Shown here piece after piece: positions 28,619-42,844 of a DNA stretch of 64,000 bases. The position numbers and the translations under genes were made by a program. Position 1 is the stretch's first letter. Each line of letters starts with the position of its first letter. The notes under the pieces were generated by a model. That model saw only the letters and a program-made list of their open reading frames with translations. It searched no databases and had not been told where the DNA came from. Location of the stretch: positions 1 through 64,000 of the forward strand of contig NZ_JACCJZ010000014.1 of the NCBI RefSeq assembly GCF_013425765.1. The letters are read 5' to 3'. Origin of the DNA: Luteimonas deserti. Its GTDB lineage: Bacteria; Pseudomonadota; Gammaproteobacteria; Xanthomonadales; Xanthomonadaceae.

Positions 28619-31162
28619 ATGACGCGAATCCCCGACCGCCGACTGCTTGCCCTTGCCCTCGCCACGGCGATCGCCACACCGGCCTGGGCCCAGACGGCAG
28701 CCAACGCGTCCGCGCCCGCCCTCGCGCCACTGGCGCCCGCATCGGCCAGCGTGTTCACCGTCAGCGACATCCGCGTGGACGGCCTGCAGCGCATCGGCGC
28801 CGGCACGGTGTTCACCTACCTGCCGATCGAGCGCGGGGACAGTGTGACCCCGTCGCGGATCTCGGATTCGGTCCGCGCGCTGTACCGCACGGGGTTCTTC
28901 GAGGACATCCAGGTCGCACGCCAGGGCGACATCCTGGTGTTCACGGTCACCGAGCGTCCGGCGATCAACCGCCTGACCCTGACCGGCAACAAGGACATCA
29001 AGACCGAAGACCTGACCAAGGGACTGAACGACATCGGCCTGTCGGAGGGCGAGACCTTCGACCGGCTCGATCTCGACCGCGTGACCCAGGAACTGGTGCG
29101 CCAGTACAACAACCGCGGCAAGTACAACGTGCGCATCACGCCGACGGTGTCGCGCCTGGACCGCAACCGCGTCGACATCGCGATCAACATCGAGGAAGGC
29201 AAGGCGGCCAAGATCCGCCACATCAACATCATCGGCAACGAGGTCTACGACCTCGACACGCTGACCGACAACTGGGAATCGGGCGAGTCCAACTGGCTCA
29301 GCTGGTACCGCCGCGACGACCAGTACTCGCGCGAGAAGCTCGAGGGCGACCGGGAGAAGCTGCACAACTTCTACCTCGACCGCGGCTACATCGACTTCAG
29401 CGAGGACAGCATCCAGGTCGCGATCAGCCCCGACAAGGCGGACATGTTCATCACCGCCGGCATCACCGAGGGCGAGATCTACAAGGTGTCCGACGTGCAG
29501 ATCACCGGCAACACGGTGCTGCCCAAGGACGAGATCGAAAAGCGGGTGTTCGTGCAGAAGGACCAGGTGTTCTCGCGCGCCCTGCTCGAGCTGAGCTCCG
29601 ATGCGATCACCGCGACCCTCGGCAACATCGGCTACGCCTTCGCCCAGGTCAATCCGGTGCCCGAGGTCGACCGCGAGAACCGCACCGTGGCGATCAATCT
29701 GCAGGTGGTCCCGGGCCCGCGCGTGCAGGTGCGCCGACTGCAGTTCAAGGGCAACAACCGCACCTCCGACGAGGTGATGCGCCGCGAGATGCGCCAGTTC
29801 GAGGGCAGCTGGTATTCGCAGGCCGCGGTCGACCGCTCCAAGGTCCGTCTGCAGCGCCTGGGTTACTTCGAATCGGGCAGCGTCAACGTCGAGACCCAGC
29901 CGGTTCCGGGCAGCAACGACGAGGTCGACGTGGTGTTCAGCGTCACCGAGACCACCTCGGGCAGTTTCACCTTCGGCCTGGGTTATTCGCAGCTGGCCGG
30001 CGTGACCACCTCGGTGCAGCTGTCGCAGAACAACTTCCTCGGCAGCGGCAACCGCGTGTCGGTGGAGGCGCAGCGCAACGTCTACCTGCAGCGCTACTCG
30101 TTCTCCTTCATGAACCCGTACTTCACCGACGGCGGCATGTCGCTGGGCTACAACCTGTGGTGGCGCGAATTCGACAACTCCGAGTTCAATACCGCCCAGT
30201 ACTCCTCGACCAGCGCCGCGGGCCAGGCGATCCTCGGCATTCCGTTGACCGAGAACGACTCGATCTCGCTGCTGTTCGGCGTCGACCGCAACCAGATCTT
30301 CGCGTTCCGGGGCTCGTCGCCGGAGTCGATCGTCGACTACATCGACGCGTTCGGCTCGCGCACCTTCCACGCCTGGCGCGCGGAGCTGGCCTGGGCCCGC
30401 GACACCCGGAACGACTTCCTGCAGCCCACCCGCGGCATGATGCAGCGCGTCTCGCTGGAGACCACCCTGCCCGGCTCCACGGCCGAGTATTACAAGCTCA
30501 ACTACGAGATCTCGAAGTACTGGCCGATCAACCGTCACCTGGTCCTCAACACCCGCGCCGAGCTCGGCTACGGCGACAGTTACGGCAGCGACGTGGTGCG
30601 CAACGTCTGCTTCACCGGGCCCACGTTCGTCGACAGCAACGGCGACGGCGTCGTCGACACGGCGGTGCCCGGTCCGGCGCCGAGCGACCCGTGCGATCCC
30701 TCGTCCCCGGATTACCTCAACACGTTGACCGCCAACGGCCTGCCGTTCTTCGAGAACTTCTACGCCGGTGGCCCGCGTTCGGTGCGCGGTTTCCGCGACA
30801 ACACCCTCGGCCCGCGCGAGACCGCCTTCGGCAGCAGCTTCCTGCAGCCGATCGGCGGCGCGGTGAAGACGATCGGTTCGGTGGAGATGTTCTTCCCGCA
30901 GCTGATCAAGTCGCCGGCCGCGCGCATTTCGGCGTTCGTCGATTTCGGCAACGTCTACAAGGACGTCGACAGCTGGGATGCCAAGGAACTGCGCGCTTCG
31001 GCCGGCGTGGCCTTGATGTGGCGCGCGCCGGTCGGTCCGATCTCGATCAGCTACGCGTATCCGCTGCGCCAGCAGAACGAGGTGCGCGGCGGTTCGGGTG
31101 AACTGATCAAGCAGGCCGACGAGGTCGAGCGGCTGCAGTTCACCTTCGGCGGCGCGTTCTGA
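28619..31162 (+). CDS. bamA: Outer membrane protein assembly factor BamA
   Basis: Central subunit of the BAM complex that folds beta-barrel proteins into the outer membrane. The protein has 847 residues with a signal peptide ending near AWAQ (residues 1-24), five POTRA repeats (first begins FTVSDIRVDGLQRIG) and a C-terminal 16-strand barrel. The conserved lock motif VRGF appears in GGPRSVRGFRDN. The chain ends in FTFGGAF, a normal terminal barrel strand ending in Phe. No skp/ompH gene separates it from lpxD; the gap is 20 bp. Confidence 0.98.
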   Translation: MTRIPDRRLLALALATAIATPAWAQTAANASAPALAPLAPASASVFTVSDIRVDGLQRIGAGTVFTYLPIERGDSVTPSRISDSVRALYRTGFFEDIQVARQGDILVFTVTERPAINRLTLTGNKDIKTEDLTKGLNDIGLSEGETFDRLDLDRVTQELVRQYNNRGKYNVRITPTVSRLDRNRVDIAINIEEGKAAKIRHINIIGNEVYDLDTLTDNWESGESNWLSWYRRDDQYSREKLEGDREKLHNFYLDRGYIDFSEDSIQVAISPDKADMFITAGITEGEIYKVSDVQITGNTVLPKDEIEKRVFVQKDQVFSRALLELSSDAITATLGNIGYAFAQVNPVPEVDRENRTVAINLQVVPGPRVQVRRLQFKGNNRTSDEVMRREMRQFEGSWYSQAAVDRSKVRLQRLGYFESGSVNVETQPVPGSNDEVDVVFSVTETTSGSFTFGLGYSQLAGVTTSVQLSQNNFLGSGNRVSVEAQRNVYLQRYSFSFMNPYFTDGGMSLGYNLWWREFDNSEFNTAQYSSTSAAGQAILGIPLTENDSISLLFGVDRNQIFAFRGSSPESIVDYIDAFGSRTFHAWRAELAWARDTRNDFLQPTRGMMQRVSLETTLPGSTAEYYKLNYEISKYWPINRHLVLNTRAELGYGDSYGSDVVRNVCFTGPTFVDSNGDGVVDTAVPGPAPSDPCDPSSPDYLNTLTANGLPFFENFYAGGPRSVRGFRDNTLGPRETAFGSSFLQPIGGAVKTIGSVEMFFPQLIKSPAARISAFVDFGNVYKDVDSWDAKELRASAGVALMWRAPVGPISISYAYPLRQQNEVRGGSGELIKQADEVERLQFTFGGAF

Positions 31163-31182
31163 CCGCCGGAACCGCCGATCCG

Positions 31183-32214
31183 ATGGCCGCCCCGTCCCAG
31201 ACCTGCTTCACTGCCAGCGCACTGGCCGAACGTTTCGGCCTGAGCGTGCACGGCGCCGGCGAGACCGAGGTCGCCGGCGTGGCGACCCTGGCCGGCGCCG
31301 GTCCCGACCAGCTGGCGTTCCTGTCCAATCCGCGCTATCGCCCGCAGCTGGCGCAGACCCGCGCCGGCATCGTGGTGTTGCGCGAGGCGGATGCCGCAGC
31401 CTACGGCGGCACGGCCCTGGTCGCGCGCGACCCCTACGTCGCCTATGCGCGGATCGCGGCCCTGTTCGAGGTCCGTGCCGCCGCACCCGCGGGGATCCAT
31501 CCGTCGGCGGTCGTCGACGCATCCGCCGAGGTCGATCCCACCGCTTCGATCGGGCCGCACGTCAGCATCGGTGCGCGCAGCCGCATCGGCGCCGGGGTCA
31601 CCGTGGGTCCGGGCTGCGTGGTCGGCGAGGACTGCGTGATCGGCGCGGGCTGCCGGCTGGTGGCGCGCGTGACGCTCGTCACCCGTGTGCGGCTCGGTCA
31701 GCGCGTGACCCTGCATCCGGGCGCGGTGCTCGGCGCCGACGGCTTCGGCCTGGCGATGGTCGATGGCCACTGGATCAACGTGCCGCAGCTCGGCGGCGTC
31801 GTGATCGGCGACGACTGCGACATCGGTGCCAACACCACCATCGACCGCGGCGCGCTCGACGACACCGTGATCGAGGAGGACGTGCGCCTGGACAACCTGA
31901 TCCAGGTCGGCCACAACGTGCGCATCGGGGCGCACACCGCGGTGGCGGGCTGCGTCGGCATCGCCGGCAGCACGCGCATCGGGCGTTACTGCCTGCTCGC
32001 CGGCAAGGTCGGCGTGGCGGGTCATCTGGAGATCTGCGATCGCGTCGTCGTCCATGCGATGACGATGGTGTCGGCATCGATTACCGAGCCCGGCGAGTAT
32101 TCGGCCGGCATTCCCGCCCAGCCCACCCGGGAATGGCGCAAGAATGCCGTGCGGATCCGCCAGCTCGATTCGCTCGCGCGCCGCATCGGCGCCCGTGCAA
32201 AGGGGGAGGAATGA
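31183..32214 (+). CDS. lpxD: UDP-3-O-acylglucosamine N-acyltransferase
   Basis: Third committed step of lipid A synthesis: adds a hydroxyacyl chain from ACP to the 2-amino group. The protein has 343 residues with an N-terminal uridine-binding domain and a left-handed beta-helix of hexapeptide repeats. Conserved segments are GADGFGLAMVDGHWINVPQ (catalytic His region) and GANTTIDRGALDDTVI, then VGHNVRIG. The stop overlaps fabZ as ATGA. Confidence 0.97.
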   Translation: MAAPSQTCFTASALAERFGLSVHGAGETEVAGVATLAGAGPDQLAFLSNPRYRPQLAQTRAGIVVLREADAAAYGGTALVARDPYVAYARIAALFEVRAAAPAGIHPSAVVDASAEVDPTASIGPHVSIGARSRIGAGVTVGPGCVVGEDCVIGAGCRLVARVTLVTRVRLGQRVTLHPGAVLGADGFGLAMVDGHWINVPQLGGVVIGDDCDIGANTTIDRGALDDTVIEEDVRLDNLIQVGHNVRIGAHTAVAGCVGIAGSTRIGRYCLLAGKVGVAGHLEICDRVVVHAMTMVSASITEPGEYSAGIPAQPTREWRKNAVRIRQLDSLARRIGARAKGEE

Positions 32215-32666
32215 CGTTGGACGTGACGCTGCCGATCGACATCGCCGGCATCCACAAGCTGTTGCCGCACCGCTATCCGTTTCTGCTGGTCGACCGGGTG
32301 GTCGAGTTCGAGGCCGGCAAGCGCGTGCTCTGCTACAAGAACGTGTCGGTGAACGAGCACTTCTTCCAGGGCCATTTCCCGGATCATCCGGTGATGCCGG
32401 GCGTGCTCGTCATCGAGGCGCTGGCCCAGGCCGGCGGCATCCTCAGCCACCTGAGTCGCGGCATCTGCTACGACGGCACGCTGTCGTATCTGGTGAAGGT
32501 GGATGCGGCCAAGTTCTCGCGCATGGTCGAGCCGGGCGACCGCCTCGATCTCGAGGTCACGATCCGGCGCGAGATCCGCAATATGACGATGTATTCGGGC
32601 GTCGCGCGTGTCGACGGCGAGCAGGCGGCGTGCGCGGACATCGTCTGCGCCGAAGTGAAGCGCTGA
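32211..32666 (+). CDS. fabZ: 3-hydroxyacyl-ACP dehydratase FabZ
   Basis: Dehydrates beta-hydroxyacyl-ACP in fatty acid elongation; competes with LpxA/LpxD for hydroxyacyl-ACP, which explains its place here. The protein has 151 residues with a hot-dog fold. The catalytic pair lies in [15 protein letters not shown] (His) and [12 protein letters not shown] (Glu). ATG at 32211 is preceded by AGGGGGAGGA and overlaps the lpxD stop. lpxA begins one base after its stop. Confidence 0.97.
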   Translation: MTLDVTLPIDIAGIHKLLPHRYPFLLVDRVVEFEAGKRVLCYKNVSVNEHFFQGHFPDHPVMPGVLVIEALAQAGGILSHLSRGICYDGTLSYLVKVDAAKFSRMVEPGDRLDLEVTIRREIRNMTMYSGVARVDGEQAACADIVCAEVKR

Positions 32667-32667
32667 C

Positions 32668-33453
32668 GTGGGCGCGCCGTCCATCCATCCCAGCGCTGTC
32701 GTCGATCCCGGCGCGAGCCTGGGCGAGGACGTGCGCATCGGCGCCTTCACGCTGGTCGGCGCCGGGGTCGAGATCGGCGCCGGCACCTCGGTCGGCCCGC
32801 ACTGCAGCATCCAGGGCCCGACGCGCATCGGCCGGGACAACCGCATCCACGGCCATGCCGCGATCGGCGGCGAGCCGCAGGACAAGAAGTTCACGGGGGA
32901 GCGGGTCGAACTGGTCATCGGCGACCGCAATACCATCCGCGAGTTCGTGACCCTCAACCGCGGCACCGGCGACGGCGGCGGCGTCACCCGCATCGGTGAC
33001 GACAACTGGTTCCTCGCCTACACCCACGTGGCCCACGACTGCATCGTCGGCAACCACTGCGTGTTCTCCAACAACGCCACGCTGGCCGGTCATGTCGAGG
33101 TCGGCGATCACGTCATCCTCAGCGGCTTCACCGGCATCCACCAGTTTTGCCGCATCGGCGCCCACGCCTTCATCGGCATGGGCGCTTTCGTCAACGGCGA
33201 CGTGCCGCCGTTCGTGATGGTGGCCCAGGACGGTTACGGCCGGCCGCGCGGGATCAACGCCGAGGGCCTGAAGCGGCGCGGCTTCGACAGCGCGCGCACC
33301 GCCGCGATCAAGCGCGCGTACCGCGCGCTCTACGTGTCCGGCGACCCGCTCGACACCGCGCGCGCGCGCCTCGCGGAACTGGCGGGCGAAAGCGACGACG
33401 TGCGCGCGATGCTCGCGTTCATCGATGCCGGCGAACGGCCGCTGCTGCGCTAG
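32668..33453 (+). CDS. lpxA: UDP-N-acetylglucosamine acyltransferase
   Basis: First step of lipid A synthesis. The protein has 261 residues: hexapeptide-repeat beta-helix plus a C-terminal helical domain. The catalytic His lies in [14 protein letters not shown], and the following [20 protein letters not shown] and [16 protein letters not shown] are diagnostic. Start is GTG at 32668, one base after the fabZ stop. Confidence 0.97.
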   Translation: MGAPSIHPSAVVDPGASLGEDVRIGAFTLVGAGVEIGAGTSVGPHCSIQGPTRIGRDNRIHGHAAIGGEPQDKKFTGERVELVIGDRNTIREFVTLNRGTGDGGGVTRIGDDNWFLAYTHVAHDCIVGNHCVFSNNATLAGHVEVGDHVILSGFTGIHQFCRIGAHAFIGMGAFVNGDVPPFVMVAQDGYGRPRGINAEGLKRRGFDSARTAAIKRAYRALYVSGDPLDTARARLAELAGESDDVRAMLAFIDAGERPLLR

Positions 33454-33464
33454 GTCCGCGATTG

Positions 33465-34748
33465 GTGATCAACGGCCGGCAGGCGCAGAATGCGCATAGC
33501 GAACGGCTGCAGCACGACCCCGCCTTGTCGAATCCGTCTCCCACCACGAATCGCGCTCCCGGCGCCACGCTTCGCGTCGCCCTGGTCGCCGGCGAAGCCT
33601 CCGGCGACCTGCTCGGCGCCGGCCTGATCGAGCAACTGCGGGCGCGTCATCCCGACGTCGAATTCGCCGGCGTTGGCGGCGACGCGATGCGCGCCGCGGG
33701 CATGGACACCTGGCACGACGCGTCGGCGCTTGCGGTGATGGGATTGTCGGAAGTGCTGCGCCACCTGCCGCGCCTGCTCGGCTTGCGCCGCGGTCTGCGC
33801 GCACGTCTGATCGACTGGCGACCGGATGTCTTCATCGGCATCGACGCGCCCGACTTCAATCTCGGCCTCGAGCGCACGCTGAAAGACCGCGGGATCCGCA
33901 CCGTGCACTACGTGAGTCCCTCGATCTGGGCCTGGCGCGAGGGGCGCGCGGCGAAGATCGGGCGCAGCGCCGACCTGGTGCTGTGCCTGTTCCCGATGGA
34001 GCCGCCGATCTACGCCGCACACGACGTCGATGCACGTTTCGTCGGCCACCCGCTGGCGGAGATGCTTGCGCTCGAACCCGATCGCGCCGCTGCGCGCGAC
34101 GCGCTTGGACTCGCGCACGATGCACCGGTGCTCGCAGTCCTGCCGGGCTCGCGCCTGGGCGAGATCGGGCGGCTCGGCGAGGTCTTTCTCGACGCCGCCG
34201 CGCGTGTCGCCGCCGCCCTGCCGGGCTTGCGCATCGTCGTTCCGGCCGCGAACGCCGCCTGCCGCGCCGCGATCGACGCCCTGCTCGCGCAGCCGCGTTT
34301 CGCCGCGATGGACGTGCAGGTGATCGATGGCCAGGCGCGCACCGCGATGGTCGCCAGCGATGTCGTGCTGCTCGCCTCCGGCACGGCGACGCTGGAAGCG
34401 CTGCTCGCGAAGCGGCCGATGGTCGTCGGCTACCGCATCGCGCCGAGCACCGCGTTCCTCGTGCGTCTGTTCAAGCTGATGAAGGTCGATCGCTTCTCGC
34501 TGCCCAACGTGCTGGCCGGGCGCACGATCGTGCCTGAGTTCATGCAGGAGGCGTGCACGCCCGACAACCTGTCGGCGGCGGTGCTGCGCTGGCTCCGCGA
34601 CCCGGACGCCGCGGCCGCGCTGCAGCCCGTGTACCGGGACCTGCACCTGCAACTGCGCCAGGGCGCATCGGCGACCGCGGCCGAGGCGGTCGCGGGTCTG
34701 GCCGTGCCCGCGCTGCCCCTGCCCACGACATCGGAGTCCAGGTCGTGA
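33465..34748 (+). CDS. lpxB: Lipid-A-disaccharide synthase
   Basis: GT19 glycosyltransferase joining UDP-2,3-diacylglucosamine and lipid X into the lipid A disaccharide; peripheral membrane enzyme. The core begins [17 protein letters not shown] and includes [36 protein letters not shown] and [12 protein letters not shown]. The start is uncertain: GTG at 33465 gives 427 residues with an unconserved leader of about 37 residues, while TTG at 33525 would give 407. The stop overlaps rnhB as GTGA. Confidence 0.95.
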   Translation: MINGRQAQNAHSERLQHDPALSNPSPTTNRAPGATLRVALVAGEASGDLLGAGLIEQLRARHPDVEFAGVGGDAMRAAGMDTWHDASALAVMGLSEVLRHLPRLLGLRRGLRARLIDWRPDVFIGIDAPDFNLGLERTLKDRGIRTVHYVSPSIWAWREGRAAKIGRSADLVLCLFPMEPPIYAAHDVDARFVGHPLAEMLALEPDRAAARDALGLAHDAPVLAVLPGSRLGEIGRLGEVFLDAAARVAAALPGLRIVVPAANAACRAAIDALLAQPRFAAMDVQVIDGQARTAMVASDVVLLASGTATLEALLAKRPMVVGYRIAPSTAFLVRLFKLMKVDRFSLPNVLAGRTIVPEFMQEACTPDNLSAAVLRWLRDPDAAAALQPVYRDLHLQLRQGASATAAEAVAGLAVPALPLPTTSESRS

Positions 34749-35341
34749 CGCGGCCCCTGCGCACGGCCGGCGTCGACGAGGCGGGTCGTGGACCGCTGGC
34801 CGGCCCGGTCGTGGTCGCCGCGGTGGTCCTGCATCCCCGCCGGCCGATCGACGGCCTGGACGACTCGAAGAAACTCAGCGAGAAGCGCCGCGAGGCGCTC
34901 TATCCGCAGATCGTCGATCGCGCCCTCGCCTGGCGGATCGAATTCGTCGGCGTCGAGGAGATCGACCGCGTCAACATCTACCACGCCACCCTCGCCGGCA
35001 TGCGGCGCGCGGTCGAGGCGCTGGCACCGGCGGCCGAGCGCGTGCTGGTCGACGGCAATCGCGTGCCTCCCGGCCTGCCCTGTCCGGCGCGGGCGATCGT
35101 CGGCGGTGATGCCAGCGAGCAGGCGATCATGGCCGCGTCCATCCTCGCCAAGGTCGCGCGCGACCGGGCGATGGTCGCGCTGCATGCGCAGTTCCCCGCG
35201 TACGGATTCGATCGCCACAAGGGGTACAGCGCGCCTTCGCACTTCGCGGCGCTGCTGGCCCATGGTCCTTGCGAACACCACCGGCGCAGCTTCGCGCCGG
35301 TGCGGATGGCCATGCCCGACCTGTTCACGGAGCTCGCGTGA
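34745..35341 (+). CDS. rnhB: Ribonuclease HII
   Basis: Degrades RNA in RNA-DNA hybrids and initiates removal of misincorporated ribonucleotides. The protein has 198 residues. The first metal ligands are in [14 protein letters not shown], the second Asp in VLVDGNRVP, and the C-terminal [15 protein letters not shown] is conserved. GTG start at 34745 overlaps the lpxB stop, and the stop overlaps the next gene as GTGA. Confidence 0.97.
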   Translation: MTRPLRTAGVDEAGRGPLAGPVVVAAVVLHPRRPIDGLDDSKKLSEKRREALYPQIVDRALAWRIEFVGVEEIDRVNIYHATLAGMRRAVEALAPAAERVLVDGNRVPPGLPCPARAIVGGDASEQAIMAASILAKVARDRAMVALHAQFPAYGFDRHKGYSAPSHFAALLAHGPCEHHRRSFAPVRMAMPDLFTELA

Positions 35342-36090
35342 ACGGGCGCGCATGGCGCGCGACGGTCGCTGTGCTGTGCGCGCTCGCTCTGCCGGGCTGC
35401 GGACGCGAACCCGGGCCCGTCGCGGCACCGGGCGCCCCACCGGCCGCGCAGGCCGTGTCCGCGCCGACGTCCGTGCAGACGGCCCCAGCCGACCCGGCGG
35501 CGCTGCCTGCCGCGCCCGCCGACCCGCCTGCGCCCGATACGCTCCAGACCGCGGTGCTGCAGTTCCTGTACCGGGAGTCCAACTTCGACTACCACTATGA
35601 CGAGCTGCTGGCCGCCGACGGCACGATCCTGCGGCTGTTGATGACCGCCCATGCGCCGGAGCCCGCGACCGGTGCGATGCTCACCGCGCGCTGGCAGGCG
35701 CAGACGTTCGAGGAAGCCGGTGACGGCAGCCGCTTCGACGCGTACGCCCTGGTCGACTACACGCCATCGGCCGTCGCGCCGTATGCGGTCCACGCCGATT
35801 TCGATGCAGTGCGTGCCCATGTCGAGTCGGTGCCGGAACTCCGTGCTCCGGGCGCGGCCGCCATCCGGGTCCAGGCGGTTCCACACGACGGCTGCGGGGC
35901 GGATGCCCGGTGCGAGCTTCCGGATCCACCCTTCGCGCTGGTCGAGCTGCTCGATGCCGACGGGCAGTCGGTCCGTGCGCGGCTCCGAGTGCGGACGCTG
36001 CCGCTGCGGATCGAAACCGTCCAGCTCGGGGAGGGCGAGCCGGTGCCGTTCACGATCTGGCGCGAGCGCCGGGGCCATCTGTCCCGCTGA
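35338..36090 (+). CDS. Uncharacterised lipoprotein between rnhB and dnaE
   Basis: Protein of 250 residues, not assigned to a family. The N-terminus is basic then hydrophobic ([17 protein letters not shown]) and ends in LPGC, a plausible lipobox with Cys20, so it is probably a lipoprotein. A Pro/Ala-rich spacer of about 40 residues follows. The rest appears globular, with a cysteine pair in [19 protein letters not shown] start overlaps the rnhB stop by four bases, so translation is coupled. The gap to dnaE is 166 bp. Function unknown. Confidence 0.8.
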   Translation: MNGRAWRATVAVLCALALPGCGREPGPVAAPGAPPAAQAVSAPTSVQTAPADPAALPAAPADPPAPDTLQTAVLQFLYRESNFDYHYDELLAADGTILRLLMTAHAPEPATGAMLTARWQAQTFEEAGDGSRFDAYALVDYTPSAVAPYAVHADFDAVRAHVESVPELRAPGAAAIRVQAVPHDGCGADARCELPDPPFALVELLDADGQSVRARLRVRTLPLRIETVQLGEGEPVPFTIWRERRGHLSR

Positions 36091-36256
36091 GCCATCCGCC
36101 TGCGCAGCCCGGCCTGTCAAGCCTTGTTCCCGCCTGCGCGCCGCCCTAACCTGAGCCTCCGCCCCGCACCTGCCCTCCATGCCGAACCGGCATGGCGCGC
36201 GCGCCGGCGCGACCCGGCACCTCGCCCCTCTGCCGACAGGCTCCGATTCCGCTGCA

Positions 36257-39817
<3,561 letters not shown>

Positions 39818-39982
39818 GCGCGACGGAGCGCGGTCTGCAACATCCGTCAACGTGCTGCGATCTCCAGTCCAGACGCCCACGTACGGCGCCCCCCGGCCCG
39901 GTCGGCTAGACTGTCGCCCTTTCGGCCAGGCCCGATCCGCGCACCGCGGACGCGCCACCGCCCCATCCCGGCAGTCCCACGC

Positions 39983-40942
39983 ATGAATCCGAACTACCTC
40001 GATTTCGAGCAGCCCATCGCCGACCTGGAAGCCAAGATCCAGGAACTGCGCAAGGCCAGCGACGGCCCCGCGGTCAACATCGACGCCGAACTCGCCACCT
40101 TGCGCGACAAGCTGCGCAAGCGCACCGCGCACATCTTCCGCGATCTCACCCCGTGGCAGGTCTCGCAGCTCGCGCGCCACCCGCAGCGGCCCTACACCCT
40201 GGACTACATCAAGGTCTTCTGCGACGAATTCGAGGAGCTGGCCGGCGACCGGGCCTATTCCGACGATGCCGCGATCGTCGGCGGCCTCGGGCGCATCGAT
40301 GGCCGCAGCGTGGTGATCATCGGCCACCAGAAGGGCCGCGACACCAAGACCAAGGTGCGTCGCAACTTCGGCATGCCGCGCCCGGAGGGCTACCGCAAGG
40401 CGCTGCGCCTGATGAAGATGGCCGAGCGCTTCAAGCTGCCGCTGCTGACCTTCATCGACACCCCCGGCGCCTATCCGGGCATCGGCGCCGAGGAACGCGG
40501 CCAGTCCGAAGCCATCGCACGCAACCTGCTGGAGATGGCCGAGCTGCGGACCCCGATCATCTGCACCGTGATCGGTGAAGGCGGCTCGGGCGGCGCGCTG
40601 GCGATCGGCGTCGGCGACCGCACGCTGATGCTCGAGTACAGCACCTACTCGGTGATCTCGCCGGAAGGCTGCGCCTCGATCCTGTGGAAGGACGCGGCCA
40701 AGGCGCGCGATGCGGCCGAGCAGTTGGGGCTCACCGCCAAGCGTCTGAAGTCGCTCGGCCTGATCGACAAGGTGGTGCGCGAGCCGATCGGCGGTGCCCA
40801 CCGCAATCCCCGCCAGACGGCCACGCGCCTCAAGGCCGTGCTGATGAACGAACTCGACCAGCTCGAGCAGCTGCCGGTGGACAGCCTGCTGCAACGGCGC
40901 TACGAGCGGCTGCGCAGCTACGGCGCCTACGAGGCGGCGTAG
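39983..40942 (+). CDS. accA: Acetyl-CoA carboxylase carboxyltransferase subunit alpha
   Basis: Alpha subunit of the carboxyltransferase that makes malonyl-CoA for fatty acid synthesis; partner AccD is outside the window. The protein has 319 residues, the normal length. Conserved segments are [64 protein letters not shown] and [15 protein letters not shown]. The gap of 165 bp after dnaE contains a TAGACT hexamer at 39907-39912 that could serve as -10. Confidence 0.98.
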   Translation: MNPNYLDFEQPIADLEAKIQELRKASDGPAVNIDAELATLRDKLRKRTAHIFRDLTPWQVSQLARHPQRPYTLDYIKVFCDEFEELAGDRAYSDDAAIVGGLGRIDGRSVVIIGHQKGRDTKTKVRRNFGMPRPEGYRKALRLMKMAERFKLPLLTFIDTPGAYPGIGAEERGQSEAIARNLLEMAELRTPIICTVIGEGGSGGALAIGVGDRTLMLEYSTYSVISPEGCASILWKDAAKARDAAEQLGLTAKRLKSLGLIDKVVREPIGGAHRNPRQTATRLKAVLMNELDQLEQLPVDSLLQRRYERLRSYGAYEAA

Positions 40943-41680
40943 CAAGGCCCACGACAGCGCTTCGGGGCTCGGGCGACGGTGGCGGTTCCTGCCTCACGGC
41001 AGACGCGTGGCCGCCTCGACGAATGGATGGCTCGCTGAGGTCGATCCCGCGCCGCATCCCCTCCACTGCCCGGCTCCCGCCCTGACCGTCGGCCCGGCGC
41101 TCGCGTCCGCCGGCGTGTTCGTGGCCGCTGATGATCTGAAGCGGGAGGTGGCGATACGCGCACCTGCGTTCGCCGCGGCCGCGCAGGCCGCGTGCAACGC
41201 GCCCGTCCTCGTCGAACTCGAACACGAGATCCGTCGAATGCACGCGGCCGCGAGCCGGGCCGGGGTGTCGGACGCGACCGCGTCGGCGACCGCCCCGATG
41301 CTGGCCGCCCCGGCCGGACGCATCGGCGATCTCGACACGGTGCCTGCTGTGTCGCTGCAGATGCTGCGCAGTCCGCCCGTGCACGGCGCGGGCGACACCG
41401 CGCGCGTGATTGAAGGCCGCGCGTTCGCGGTCGCCCTGGCTGCGTCTGATCGACGCCAGCGGCGACGGCGCGACGCCCGCCCCCCGTCGGCACCGGATAC
41501 GCATTCGTACCGCAGGTGCCGGGTGCGCGCGACGTCACGCGACCGCCCCTGCTGCGCGTGGGCGATCGTCACGACGACGCGCTGATCCTGACGATGGCCG
41601 ACGCCGGCCCGCGCGAGGTGTCCTTCGACGTCACCGACACCGATCGGCGCACCGCCGAAGCACTGGCGCGCCGAGCCGGT
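40943..41680. other. Gene-free stretch with possible coding debris
   Basis: 738 bases between accA and the convergent Old Yellow Enzyme gene contain no convincing intact gene. Short plus-strand runs look coding-like but sit in different frames: VGPALASAGVFVAADDLKRE (from about 41085), YAFVPQVPGARDVTRPPLL (about 41490) and ALILTMADAGPREVSFDVTD (about 41580). They could be the worn remains of a gene; I cannot name it. No repeat ends or transposase fragments are seen. Confidence 0.4.
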
Positions 41681-42742
41681 TCACCACGCGCGGCGGTAGG
41701 GGTCCGGCGTGACGATGTCCGCGCCGAGTTCGCGCGCGGCGCGGCGCGGGAAATACGGATCACGCAGCAGCTCGCGTGCCAGCAGCACGATGTCGGCGTC
41801 CCCGTTCGCGACGATGCCTTCGGCCTGGGCGGCCGTGGTGATCAATCCGACTGCACCCGTGGCGATTCCCGCCCCCTCACGGAGACGCCGCGCGAACGGC
41901 ACCTGGTAGCCGGGGGCCACGTCGATCGACTGCAGCGGCGAGAGGCCACCGCTCGAGGTGTCGATGAGATCCACGCCGCGGGCCTTCAGCAGGTGCGCCA
42001 GTCGGAGGGTCTGCGCGAGGTCCCAGCCGCCGTCCACCCAGTCCGTCGCCGAGACGCGCACCCACAGTGGCAGGCGCTCGGGCCAGACACCGCGCACCGC
42101 GTCGACGACGTCGAGCAGCAGCCGCACCCGGTTGTCGAAACTGCCGCCCCAGGCGTCGTCGCGATCGTTCGCCAGCGGCGACAGGAACTGGTGCAGCAGG
42201 TACCCGTGGGCCGCGTGGATTTCCGCGAGCTCGAACCCGGCTTCGCGGGCGCGCACCGCCCCCGCACGGAACGCGTCGACCACGTCCGCGATACCCGCGG
42301 CGTCGAGCGGGCGTGGCGACGGATGATGCGCGTCGTAGGCCCGTGTCGACGGGCCCACGACCTGCCAGCCGCCGTTCCCGACCGGGACGGCGCCGCGTCC
42401 GCGCCACGGCGCCCAAGTGCTCGCCTTGCGACCGGCGTGCGCGAGCTGGATGGCCGGTACCGCGCCCTGCGCGCGGATGAATCGCGCGATCGGCGCCCAG
42501 GCCTCGGCCTGGGCGCTGTTCCAGATGCCGGCATCGTCGGGCGAGATCCGCCCGGCCGCGGACACTGCCGCGGCCTCGGTCATCACCACGCCGGCGCCGC
42601 CGACCGCGCGGCTGCCCAGATGCACGAGGTGCCAGGTGTCGGGCAGGCCGTCGACCGAGCTGTACTGACACATCGGCGACACCGAGATGCGGTTGCGCAA
42701 CACGAGACCGCGCTGGGACAAGGGCGAGAACAGGGCGGACAT
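41681..42742 (-). CDS. NADH:flavin oxidoreductase, Old Yellow Enzyme family (YqjM/XenA-like)
   Basis: FMN-dependent ene-reductase of 353 residues that reduces activated C=C bonds and possibly nitro compounds. Features of the thermophilic-like YqjM/XenA class are the cysteine near residue 25 in SVSPMCQYSSVDG, EAAAVSAAGRIS, HAGRK, HAAHGYLLHQFLSPLAN and the FMN phosphate region TGAVGLITTAAQAEGIV. Start ATG at 42742 fits the conserved N-terminus (ALFSPLSQRGLVLRNRI). It is divergent from tilS across 102 bp. Physiological substrate unknown. Confidence 0.94.
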   Translation of the reverse strand: MSALFSPLSQRGLVLRNRISVSPMCQYSSVDGLPDTWHLVHLGSRAVGGAGVVMTEAAAVSAAGRISPDDAGIWNSAQAEAWAPIARFIRAQGAVPAIQLAHAGRKASTWAPWRGRGAVPVGNGGWQVVGPSTRAYDAHHPSPRPLDAAGIADVVDAFRAGAVRAREAGFELAEIHAAHGYLLHQFLSPLANDRDDAWGGSFDNRVRLLLDVVDAVRGVWPERLPLWVRVSATDWVDGGWDLAQTLRLAHLLKARGVDLIDTSSGGLSPLQSIDVAPGYQVPFARRLREGAGIATGAVGLITTAAQAEGIVANGDADIVLLARELLRDPYFPRRAARELGADIVTPDPYRRAW

Positions 42743-42844
42743 GCAGGACACCGGAGACGCAGGAGCGACGACTGTAGGCGCGGGCGGCCGCGTCCGCGAT
42801 GCCGCCACCGGATCGCAGCATCCGCCGCATGGCACCATGCCCCG

